NCBI RefSeq assembly: GCF_018070345.1 | Contig: NZ_JAGPXX010000016.1 | Span: 1-64,000, forward strand | Direction of reading: 5' to 3' | Length of the DNA stretch: 64,000 bases | Origin: Streptomyces sp. F63 | Lineage (GTDB): Bacteria; Actinomycetota; Actinomycetes; Streptomycetales; Streptomycetaceae | Part shown: positions 1 to 6,770 of the stretch, in pieces | Position numbering within the stretch: the first letter of the stretch is position 1 | How the letters are laid out: each line of letters starts with the position of its first letter | Program-made: the position numbers and the translations under genes | The notes under the pieces: generated by a model | The model's input: only the letters and a program-made list of their open reading frames with translations | Told to the model about the DNA's origin: nothing | The model's database searches: none

Positions 1-24
1 CCCCGCTGCCAGCTGGCAGCGGGG
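1..24. terminator. Perfect 24-bp palindrome, probable terminator
   Basis: Two 12-base arms, CCCCGCTGCCAG and its exact complement, meet with no spacer. The palindrome lies 40 bases past the stop codon of the minus-strand peptide gene at 64-234, so it probably ends that transcript. It sits at the window edge, and a gene beyond the edge could share it. Confidence 0.6.
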
Positions 25-63
25 ACACGGCGCTTATAGCACGACGCCAATGGAGCGGACGCT

Positions 64-234
64 TCAGGTCATGTGGTTGTCCAGGGGGGCCACGGTCATG
101 TGGTTGTCCAGGGGAGCCACACCGCAGGTCATGTGGTTGTCACAGGCGGAGTAGTTGCCACTCGCCATAGCCGGAGTGGCGGCGCCGCCCACCGCTGCTG
201 CAGTGATGGCGAGAGTGGCCAGCGTACGCCTCAC
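64..234 (-). CDS. Small exported peptide with three DNHMT repeats (AfsS-repeat family)
   Basis: Reading from a GTG at 234 gives 56 residues. The N-terminus (VRRTLATLAITAAAV...) is basic then hydrophobic and ends in AMA-S, a typical Sec signal peptide. The predicted mature part, about 31 residues, holds three copies of DNHMT and ends exactly on the last one. The first copy is bracketed by two cysteines (C31 and C37), so a small disulfide loop is possible. The same repeat core occurs in the next two genes and in AfsS. The start is uncertain: GAGGAG lies 13 bases before the GTG, and an in-frame ATG at 300 has no ribosome site. Role unknown; the context links it to the AfsR/AfsS regulon. Confidence 0.6.
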   Translation of the reverse strand: MRRTLATLAITAAAVGGAATPAMASGNYSACDNHMTCGVAPLDNHMTVAPLDNHMT

Positions 235-444
235 GCGAATTATGTGACTCCTCGTGTTTTCAGTGTGGGGCTGTCGAGTCAGGAGTGATGGTAGTGCCAT
301 TTGTGCATTCGCCCTGCTGACTGGCTGGAATTGGTCAACGGATGTCTGGTTCTGGTGGCGGTAACGCGAGGCTCTCTGAGACGACGCCGATCCACAGGGG
401 GCGCACGTTGGCTACCGCGTTTTTGAGGTCGCTGATACGCATGC

Positions 445-479
445 GCCGAGGGCCGAACCGTGACGGCTCGGCCCTCGGC
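445..479. terminator. Hairpin terminator after the 498-647 gene
   Basis: Perfect 12-bp stem (445-456 with 468-479) and an 11-base loop. It lies 18 bases beyond the stop of the minus-strand gene at 498-647, with no U run, as is usual for Streptomyces terminators. Confidence 0.75.
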
Positions 480-497
480 ACGCTCACGGAACCCGGA

Positions 498-647
498 CTA
501 CCGGATGGGGGGCACCGTGGAGTGGTTGTCCTGTGGGGTCGCTGTGCCACCCGTCGTGTGGTTGTCGGCGGCCGCCGGCGCCGCCGCTGCGAGTGCCAGG
601 GCCGCTGCCGCTGCGCAGGCCATGAGCAGCCTCTTCGTGCGTGTCAT
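498..647 (-). CDS. Small exported peptide with two DNHxT repeats (AfsS-repeat family)
   Basis: 49 residues from ATG 647, chosen because AAGGAGAAGGA stands directly upstream. Residues 1-27 form a classical signal peptide (MTRTKRLL, a long alanine/leucine core, APAAA). Cleavage after AAA would release a 22-residue peptide whose first residues are DNHTT, with DNHST further along. Placing the repeat at the new N-terminus suggests the repeat is the functional part. The Cys after LLMA is followed by hydrophobic residues, so a lipoprotein is unlikely. It lies between two other DNHxT genes on the same strand, each with its own hairpin terminator. Function unknown. Confidence 0.7.
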   Translation of the reverse strand: MTRTKRLLMACAAAAALALAAAAPAAADNHTTGGTATPQDNHSTVPPIR

Positions 648-747
648 TCCTTCTCCTTCATCGGGGTGGCAACGCGGTTTTGCCCCCACGGGGGACCAGG
701 TTGATGGAAATACTCCGACCTTGGCTGAATTCTGCCGAAGCATGACC

Positions 748-764
748 AAAGAGGCGGTCTCTTT
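748..764. promoter_or_regulatory. Inverted repeat upstream of the 498-647 peptide gene
   Basis: AAAGAG and CTCTTT flank a 5-base centre, about 100 bases upstream of the ATG at 647. The stretch is AT-richer than its surroundings. It could be an operator; no regulator can be assigned. Confidence 0.3.
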
Positions 765-786
765 AGAAAGGTGGCCGGACATGCGA

Positions 787-822
787 CGGCCGCGGCGGCT
801 CCCCTCCGCGCCGCCGCGGCCG
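787..822. terminator. Hairpin terminator after afsS
   Basis: Perfect 13-bp GC-only stem (787-799 with 810-822) and a 10-base loop, 36 bases past the afsS stop codon. Confidence 0.75.
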
Positions 823-857
823 TTCCCCCGGGTCCCCCGATCCCCCGTCGGTATCGT

Positions 858-1016
858 CTAGTCCTTCTCGTCACCCGTGGCGTGGTTGTCCTGGGTGGTG
901 AGGTCGCCCCCCGTCGCGTGGTTGTCCTGCGGGGTGAGGTCACCGCCGCCCGTGGCGTGGTTGTCCAGCGGCTTCAGGTCGCCCGACTTCTTCTTCGGCG
1001 TCTTCTCGACGGTCAT
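858..1016 (-). CDS. afsS: AfsS, sigma-like small regulatory protein
   Basis: 52 residues from ATG 1016, with GGAG eight bases upstream. It is very hydrophilic and has no signal peptide: a lysine-rich start (TPKKK), then three copies of the pattern D-L-x-x-x-DNHAT. In S. coelicolor, AfsS is a 63-residue protein encoded just downstream of afsR, with three T-P-x-DNHMP-type repeats; AfsR activates it and it stimulates antibiotic production. The position after afsR, the size, the DNH core and the SARP-type repeats upstream all agree. Here the repeat ends in AT rather than MP. How AfsS acts biochemically is not established. Confidence 0.85.
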   Translation of the reverse strand: MTVEKTPKKKSGDLKPLDNHATGGGDLTPQDNHATGGDLTTQDNHATGDEKD

Positions 1017-1054
1017 GGCAGATACTCCGTTCGTCTGTAGCCAGGGGCCGAATG

Positions 1055-1092
1055 ACCCGTCCGGCAACTCCCCCGACGGTTGCCGGACGGGT
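1055..1092. terminator. Strong hairpin in the afsR-afsS interval
   Basis: Perfect 14-bp stem (1055-1068 with 1079-1092) and a 10-base loop. It lies 38 bases upstream of the afsS start and downstream of the putative AfsR site. It may end afsR transcripts or act as an attenuator inside the afsS leader. There is no U run on either strand. Confidence 0.6.
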
Positions 1093-1171
1093 CCTCAGGG
1101 CCGCTCACCCCGCTGTCGGGGTGGGGCTACCTGGCCGGACCGCCTGCCCCCCGTTGCGGCGATCCGGCATG

Positions 1172-1235
1172 ACTCAAGCATCGCCGGAGCCGATGAACGA
1201 TCGATAAACGTTCGCTGCAACCGTCGCCGCAACCC
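1172..1235 (-). promoter_or_regulatory. Putative AfsR (SARP) binding repeats and afsS promoter
   Basis: On the minus strand the heptamers GTTTATC (1209-1203) and GTTCATC (1198-1192) repeat with an 11-bp period. Weaker copies GTTGCAG (1221-1215) and GTTGCGG (1233-1227) lie 12 bp apart upstream. Eight bases after the last heptamer comes CGATGCT, a possible -10 region, followed by TTGAGT. SARPs, including AfsR at the afsS promoter, are known to bind such direct repeats about 8 bp from the -10. The geometry is seen directly; AfsR binding is inferred. Confidence 0.65.
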
Positions 1236-1282
1236 TTGCCGCAGCTCTCCGGCCCATGGTCGCGCGGGCCTCCGGGCCCCGG

Positions 1283-4222
1283 TTACGCGGCCGGGGCGAG
1301 CGGCTGGAGAAGTCGGCGCACCTCGGTGGCTTCCGGAGAACCGAGCCGCTCGTACACCCCCAGGGCCTCCTGCCAGCAGACCCGCGCGCGGTCGAGCTGC
1401 CCGATGCCGTTCAGGGCCCGCCCGAGCAGCGTCAGGGCGTTGGCCCTGCGCCACTCGCCGCCTACACCGCGGAGCACCGCGAGCGCCTGTTCGGCGAGGC
1501 TGGCCGCGTGTCCCGGCTTCCCAGCCGCCAACTGGAGCTCTGCGAGGCGGAAGTGGGTCATGCCCTCCCACAAGCGCTGGCGGCTGGTGCGGAAGATGGT
1601 CAGCGCCTCGGTCAGCTCCCTGTGGGCCTGCTCGAACCGGTCGGCCCTTGTCAGGGCGAGGCCGAGGGCGTACTTGCCGTTGGCCAGCCGCATGGCCACG
1701 CCCTGTCGGCGGTAGATGGACACGGCCCGTTCGGCGAGCGCCACGGCGCTGTCGACGCGGCCGGTGTTGAGGTGGGTCCGGGACAGGTTGCTGAGCGCGC
1801 TGGCCGCAGAGGTCTCGTTGCCGTCGGCGAGGAACGCGTCCAGCGCCTGCTGGAGGTAGGATTCCGCGTCCTCGTGGCGGTTCTCGTAGATCGCGATGAT
1901 CGCGCGGTCGTTGGGCGCGTAGCCAGCGGACACCGGGTCGCCCACGAGGCTTCCGGTCTCCATGGCGTTCCTGGCCTGCTCCTCGGCCTCGGCGAAGCGG
2001 CCCGCCAGGCTGTACATGTTGGTCAGCGCGGTGCTCGCCCGCGCCTCCGCCTGCCGGTCGCCGGTGGCCCGCGCCGCGTCGCGCAGGGCCACGGTCGCCT
2101 GTTCGTAGGCGCGGGAGTCCGCACCCGACTCGGCGAGGTCCTTGGCCAGCATGAGGAGGTCCACGGCGCGCCGCAGTGCGGCCTCGCCCGTGGACTGGTG
2201 CGCGCACGCGAGCAGGCAGCGGGCCTCGGAGAACAGCCATTCGAGGGCCGTGTCGCGGTCGGCGAACGTCAGACCGCGGTGAGCAGTGGGTGCCGCGTGG
2301 GCGAGGATACGGTCGCCCGGCCGCTCCAGCGCGTACATCTCGGCCGCCGTCGCCAGGTAGAAGTCCAGCAGGCGCGACAGCGCCGCCTCGCGCTCCGTCG
2401 GCGGGTGCTCGTCCCGTTCGGCGCAGGCACGCGCGTAGAGCCGGACGAGGTCGTGGAAGCGGTAGCGGCCGGGGGCGGCGGATTCGAGCAGCGAGGTGTC
2501 GACCAGGGACTCCAGCAGCTCCTCCGTCTCGTACGGGTCGAGGTCGAGCATCGCGGCGGCCGCCGCCAGGGAGATGTCCGGGCCGTCGGCCAGGCCCAGC
2601 AGGCGGAAGGCGCGGGCCTGCTGGGGTTCCAGCTGGCTGTAGCCGAGTTCGAAGGTGGCCTTGACGGCCAGGTCGCCGGCCTGGAGCTCGTCGAGGCGGC
2701 GCCGTTCGTCGCCCAGCTTCGCGGCGAGGACGGAGACCGTCCAGGTGCGGCGGGAGGCGAGGCGGGAGGCGGCGATGCGGATGGCGAGCGGCAGGAAGCC
2801 GCAGGCGGCGACCACGTCGAGGGCCGCTTCCCGCTCGGCCGCGACCCGCTCCACCCCGACGATCTTCGTGAAGAGCTGGAGGGCCTCCTCCGGACTCATC
2901 ACGTCCAGGTCCACCAGGTGCGCCCCGGCCAGGTCCACCATCCGTACCCGGCTGGTGATCAGCGCGGCGCAGCCCTCGGTGCCGGGCAGCAGCGGCCGGA
3001 TCTGGGCGGCGTCGCGGGCGTTGTCCAGCAGGACGAGCACCCGGCGGCCGTCCAGCACCGAGCGGTACAGCGCGGAGCGCTCGTCGAGGGACTTCGGGAT
3101 GGCGGAGTCGGAGCAGCCCAGGGAGCGCAGGAAGGAGCCGAGGACGGCCTCGGGCTCGGCCGGGCGCGGGCCCGCGCCCTGCAGGTCCACGTAGAGCTGG
3201 CCGTCGGGGAAGCGCTCGCGGGCGGTGTGGGCGACGTGCACGGCGAGGGTCGTCTTGCCGACGCCGCCGATGCCCGCGACGGCGGAGACCGCCATGATCC
3301 GGCCCTCGGCGGTGGCGAGTTGTTCGCCCAGCTCGCCGACGAAACCGGCCCGGCCGGTGAAGTCCGGTACGGAGGCGGGCAGTTGCGCCGGGCGGACCAC
3401 GGCGTGCGGGGAGGGGCCGCCCGGCTCGCCGGTGTCGCACGGCGCGGGCGCGTCCAGCTGGCCGTCGGCCTCCAGGATGCCCTGGTGCAGCTCCTGGAGC
3501 TCACCGGTCGGGTCCACGCCCAGCTCCTCGGCGAGCAGCCTGCGCGTGTCGGCGTAGACGGCGAGCGCCTCGGCCTGCCGGCCGCTGCGGTAGAGGGCCA
3601 GCATCAGCTGGGCGCGCAGCCGCTCGCGCAACGGCTGCTCGGCGGTGAGGGCGGTCAGCTCGGAGACGACCTCGGCGTGCCGGCCGGCCTCCAGGTCCAG
3701 TTCGATGCGGGACTCGGTGAGCTGGAGCCGCCACTCCCCGAGGCGGCTGCGCTGCCCCTCGGCGTAGGGGCCGGGCAGGCCGGCCAGCGGCTCGCCGTCC
3801 CACAGGTCGAGGGCGGCGGCCAGCAGGTCGCGGGCGGAGCCGCGGTCGCCGTTGTGCCGGGCCTTGTCGGCCTTCTGGGCGTACTCCTCGGCGACTGTCA
3901 GGTCGAGCCCGCCGGGGGCGACCCGGATCGCGTAACCGCCGGACTCGCTCACGAGGGTGGCTCCGGCGTCCGGCCCGAAGGACTTGCGCAGCCGGGAGGC
4001 GTAGGTGCGCAGGGCGGCGAGCGCCGCGTCCGGCGGCTCCTCGCCCCACAGGGCGTCGACCAGTTCGGCGGCGGTGGCGGTGCGGCCGCGGCGCAGCAGC
4101 AGGGCGGCGAGCAGGGCGCGTTGCTGGGGGGAGCCGGGGGGCAGCTGCTCCTCCCCGCGCCACGCCCGTACGGGACCGAGCACCGTGAAGCGCAGGGTGC
4201 CCGTTCCGCTGTCACCGTCCAT
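1283..4222 (-). CDS. afsR: AfsR-type SARP transcriptional regulator
   Basis: 979 residues, close to the 993 of S. coelicolor AfsR. The domain order is an OmpR-like winged helix (about 10-100), a bacterial activation domain BTAD (about 105-250), an NB-ARC ATPase with P-loop GIGGVGKTT at 317-325, and a C-terminal half of TPR-like repeats. In S. coelicolor, AfsR is phosphorylated by AfsK and other Ser/Thr kinases and activates afsS, linking nutrient signals to secondary metabolism. afsS lies directly downstream here, which separates this gene from the many other SARPs. The ATG at 4222 follows a purine-rich AGGGGG. No AfsK is in the window. Confidence 0.85.
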   Translation of the reverse strand: MDGDSGTGTLRFTVLGPVRAWRGEEQLPPGSPQQRALLAALLLRRGRTATAAELVDALWGEEPPDAALAALRTYASRLRKSFGPDAGATLVSESGGYAIRVAPGGLDLTVAEEYAQKADKARHNGDRGSARDLLAAALDLWDGEPLAGLPGPYAEGQRSRLGEWRLQLTESRIELDLEAGRHAEVVSELTALTAEQPLRERLRAQLMLALYRSGRQAEALAVYADTRRLLAEELGVDPTGELQELHQGILEADGQLDAPAPCDTGEPGGPSPHAVVRPAQLPASVPDFTGRAGFVGELGEQLATAEGRIMAVSAVAGIGGVGKTTLAVHVAHTARERFPDGQLYVDLQGAGPRPAEPEAVLGSFLRSLGCSDSAIPKSLDERSALYRSVLDGRRVLVLLDNARDAAQIRPLLPGTEGCAALITSRVRMVDLAGAHLVDLDVMSPEEALQLFTKIVGVERVAAEREAALDVVAACGFLPLAIRIAASRLASRRTWTVSVLAAKLGDERRRLDELQAGDLAVKATFELGYSQLEPQQARAFRLLGLADGPDISLAAAAAMLDLDPYETEELLESLVDTSLLESAAPGRYRFHDLVRLYARACAERDEHPPTEREAALSRLLDFYLATAAEMYALERPGDRILAHAAPTAHRGLTFADRDTALEWLFSEARCLLACAHQSTGEAALRRAVDLLMLAKDLAESGADSRAYEQATVALRDAARATGDRQAEARASTALTNMYSLAGRFAEAEEQARNAMETGSLVGDPVSAGYAPNDRAIIAIYENRHEDAESYLQQALDAFLADGNETSAASALSNLSRTHLNTGRVDSAVALAERAVSIYRRQGVAMRLANGKYALGLALTRADRFEQAHRELTEALTIFRTSRQRLWEGMTHFRLAELQLAAGKPGHAASLAEQALAVLRGVGGEWRRANALTLLGRALNGIGQLDRARVCWQEALGVYERLGSPEATEVRRLLQPLAPAA

Positions 4223-4283
4223 CGCTGCCCCCTGCTGTCAGAGTTGTCCCGCGCACAGGTCAGTTTGCCTTGCTCGTGACTCC

Positions 4284-4350
4284 GGCGTCAGTAGAGGCGT
4301 CAGGTCTCCACAAGGCCCGTACAGCAACCGTGAGTTCGTATACCTGACGC
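4284..4350. promoter_or_regulatory. GCGTCAG boxes in the afsR upstream region
   Basis: GGCGTCAG occurs at 4284-4291 and again at 4296-4303 (12-bp period). An inverted copy CTGACGC ends at 4350, so GCGTCAGGT and ACCTGACGC form 9-bp arms around a 36-base centre. They lie 60-130 bases upstream of afsR in the 347-bp divergent gap (4223-4569), where nothing else was recognised. Likely operator sites for an unknown regulator. Confidence 0.4.
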
Positions 4351-4569
4351 ATGGTCGGCCCAGCCTGTCACGAGCGGTGGCCGGTCCGTGGCCCGGGGTG
4401 AGATGACGCCATGCGAACAGCGGTAGTTGAACTTCCGGTTAACCACCACTCTGGTGGAGGGGGGCACCCGGGCGCCACCCCGCCGATTCGGCCACACCGG
4501 TGCCCGCCGGGCCGTTCCGGTACGGGCCGGGGAATCGACATCCGGCGTCCGGTGGAGTGGGATGGCGTC

Positions 4570-5313
4570 ATGACGGAGACGGCGGATACGGCGGATACGG
4601 CGGAGACCGGACGGCGCAGGCGCGCCGGATACGACGGAACGGGCCCCGGGTCGATCACCCCGGACGGCTGCGCGGTGGAGCTCTACGAACGGCTGCCGGT
4701 GGGGGACGAACCGGACGTCATCGCGCGTCTGGTGCCCGCCGGGGCCCACATCCTCGAACTGGGCTGCGGTACCGGTCGGGTGACGCACGCGTTGCTGGAC
4801 CGCGGATTCACGGTCACGGCCGTCGACGAGTCACCCGAGATGCTGGAACGGGTGCGGGGCGCGCGCACGGTCTGCTCCCCGATCGAGGAACTGGACCTCG
4901 GGACCCGGTTCGGTGTGGTGATGCTCGCCTCGTTCCTGGTCCACGCCGGGGATCCGGAGGTGCGGCAGGGGCTGCTGCGCGCCTGCCGCCGCCATGTCGC
5001 GGAGGACGGGGTGGTGCTGATCCAGCGGGAGCCGGAGGACGCGCACACGCGGGTGCCCCGGGAGCGGCGGGTCGCCGGAGGGGGCGTCATCCGTGTCGTC
5101 TCGGCCGAGCCGGCCGGCCCCGGCGTGAACGCGATCCGATGCGAGTACGACTTCCCCGGCGCGCGGTGGACCCAGACGTTCTTGTCCCGCCCGCTGACGC
5201 CGCGGGAGTTCGAGGCGGCGCTCGCCGGGGCGGGGCTGGCCGTGGAGTCGTACGCGACGGAGGACGGCACCTGGGTCCGGGCGGTGCCGGCCCGCGCGCC
5301 GCGGCACTCCTGA
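4570..5313 (+). CDS. Class I SAM-dependent methyltransferase
   Basis: 247 residues from ATG 4570. After a Thr/Ala/Asp-rich lead (TADTADTAET) comes a Rossmann methyltransferase fold. Motif I is ILELGCGTGRVTHAL, the acidic end of beta-2 is VTAVDESPEML, and a post-I region follows (VMLASFLVHAG). The C-terminal third is a beta-rich substrate-side region. Substrate unknown; small-molecule methyltransferases of this type are common in Streptomyces. It is divergent from afsR. The reading frame stays open upstream to an ATG at 4411, but that stretch has no domain-like sequence, so the shorter start is preferred. Confidence 0.75.
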   Translation: MTETADTADTAETGRRRRAGYDGTGPGSITPDGCAVELYERLPVGDEPDVIARLVPAGAHILELGCGTGRVTHALLDRGFTVTAVDESPEMLERVRGARTVCSPIEELDLGTRFGVVMLASFLVHAGDPEVRQGLLRACRRHVAEDGVVLIQREPEDAHTRVPRERRVAGGGVIRVVSAEPAGPGVNAIRCEYDFPGARWTQTFLSRPLTPREFEAALAGAGLAVESYATEDGTWVRAVPARAPRHS

Positions 5314-5346
5314 CCGGCCTGACCGGCCTGACCGGCCTGACCGGCG
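5311..5346. repeat. Four 9-bp tandem repeats starting at a stop codon
   Basis: TGACCGGCC occurs three times followed by TGACCGGCG. The first TGA is the methyltransferase stop, and because the unit is three codons long, each copy adds another in-frame stop. Confidence 0.9.
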
Positions 5347-5487
5347 GGGCCTCGCGGCGGCCGGGAGACACCGGCCGGGAGGAAGGGGCCGGGACACCGA
5401 CCGGGAGGAAGGGGACCGGAGCGACGGCTCCGGGCCGGAGGGTCCGCGCCCGAACCGCCGGGTCGGGGGCGGCGGTCCGGGCCCGGG

Positions 5488-6666
5488 TCAGCGGCCCGCG
5501 CCGACGAGCTTCCGCAGCGCCTGCGTGTTCGGGGCCTTCCGCGCGCCGCCGTTGCGCCCGCCGCCGTGGCCGTTGCGCGACAGCAGCGGCGACGGCTTGA
5601 ACGGGCGCGCCGAGCGGGAGGACAGCGACGGCAGGGACGGCAGCGCGGAGCGGGACGGCAGCGACGGCAGCGACGGCCGGGACGGCAGGGCCGACCGGGA
5701 CGAGCGGGACGGCAGGGACGAGCGGGACGGCAGGGACGAGCGGGACGGCAGGGACGAGCGGGAGAGCCGGGACGAGCGGGAGAGCCGGGACGAGAGCGGC
5801 CCGCGTCCGCGTCCGCCGCGCAGCGCCCCGGCGCGGCGGGAGCCCTGCTTCAGTCGGCCCTTCAGGCCGCCGGCCGTGCCGCTCAGCGTGCCGGCCGCGG
5901 CGGAGGCGGTGCGGGAGGCGGTGCGGGAGGCCGTGCCGGCCGTGGCGGAGGCGGTGCGGGAGGCGGTCGTGGACACCGCCTTCGAGGCGGCCTTCACCTG
6001 CGGCTTCACCGTGGCGGTCGTACCGCGCACCGCCTTGGAGGCCCCGGCGGACGTGGCCTTGGCCTGGGACTTCACCGGCGCGGTGGCGGCGTGCAGCGCC
6101 TTCCCGGCGCCCTTGGAGGCGCCCTTGGCGCGGGCCTTGACCGGCAGCGCCGGGGCCGTGCGCCGGACGCGTGGCCGCTTGCCGGCGGCCATGGCGGTGC
6201 GGCGGACCAGGTTCATCTCCCGGCGGGCGGTGTGGGCGGCGTGCTGCGCGCGCCAGTTCAGCGAGGGCCGGCTGCCGATGTCGGCCGCGGCGGCCAGCAG
6301 CCCGCCGAGCAGCGACGCGTTCTTCAGGAAGTCCATCCGCTGCCGGGTCCTCTCCTCGGGATCCTCGGCTTCCCAGAAGCGGTGGCCCGCCAGCGTCGTC
6401 GGCACCAGGCTGCCGGCGAGGGCCAGCGCGGACAGCCGGGGGAACTTGCCGAGCCCCAGCAGGGTCCCCGCCGCGATGTGGACGGCGCTGTTGATCCTTA
6501 CGGCTTGCTCGGTGTTCTCCAGGGGGAGGTCGACGCGTTCGCTGATCGGTCCGACCACGGTCTCGGCGGCCGGGACCACGGCTTCGGGATTGCGCAGCGT
6601 GTTGATGCCGCTGTAGACGAAATAGGAGGCCAACAAGGGGCGGGCGATCCATCGCAGAGCACTCAT
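5488..6666 (-). CDS. DoxX-family membrane protein with a long basic repeat tail
   Basis: 392 residues from ATG 6666. Residues 1-130 are DoxX-like, with hydrophobic segments and conserved starts such as ARPLLASYFVYSGI and NPEAVVPAAE. From about residue 150 the protein turns into a long, very basic tail of Lys/Ala repeats (KARAKGASKGAGK), then Thr/Ala/Ser repeats, then LPSRSS and RLSRSS repeats. DoxX proteins are usually about 130-180 residues, so the tail of roughly 230 is an unusual addition. DoxX proteins take part in membrane-associated redox or oxidative stress responses; the tail could bind nucleic acid or the inner membrane surface. The tail function is inference. Confidence 0.7.
   Translation of the reverse strand: MSALRWIARPLLASYFVYSGINTLRNPEAVVPAAETVVGPISERVDLPLENTEQAVRINSAVHIAAGTLLGLGKFPRLSALALAGSLVPTTLAGHRFWEAEDPEERTRQRMDFLKNASLLGGLLAAAADIGSRPSLNWRAQHAAHTARREMNLVRRTAMAAGKRPRVRRTAPALPVKARAKGASKGAGKALHAATAPVKSQAKATSAGASKAVRGTTATVKPQVKAASKAVSTTASRTASATAGTASRTASRTASAAAGTLSGTAGGLKGRLKQGSRRAGALRGGRGRGPLSSRLSRSSRLSRSSLPSRSSLPSRSSLPSRSSRSALPSRPSLPSLPSRSALPSLPSLSSRSARPFKPSPLLSRNGHGGGRNGGARKAPNTQALRKLVGAGR
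5701..5790. repeat. 18-bp tandem repeats inside the DoxX gene
   Basis: Three exact copies of an 18-bp unit beginning cgagcgggacggcaggga are followed by two copies of a variant beginning cgagcgggagagccggga. They encode the Leu-Pro-Ser-Arg-Ser-Ser type repeats of the tail. The unit keeps the frame, so copy-number changes would only alter tail length. Confidence 0.9.
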
Positions 6667-6770
6667 GCGCTACCCGGTGCCCGCCACCGGCCGCGTCATG
6701 CACATTAATGCTCCACTTGGACGAACGCGGCGCAACGCGGACGGACCGGAAGCGGGCGGGGTGGTCCCGC

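Noticed and set aside
498..647. Exported DNHxT peptide as a lipoprotein (LLMAC)
   Set aside because: The cysteine lies inside the hydrophobic core and is followed by a long Ala/Leu run. A signal peptidase I site at APAAA-DNH fits better.
1095..1182. Short ORF MLESCRIAATGG... in the afsR-afsS gap that ends just before the hairpin, as a leader peptide
   Set aside because: No ribosome site precedes the ATG, its first codons overlap the likely -10 region, and the composition is that of non-coding GC-rich DNA.
1256..4279. 1007-residue open frame opposite afsR
   Set aside because: Mirror frame created by codon bias of the real gene; no domain, start site or family sequence.
5701..5790. Regular 18-bp repeats as a CRISPR array
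   Set aside because: There are no spacers. The units are directly abutted, in frame, and encode the DoxX tail.
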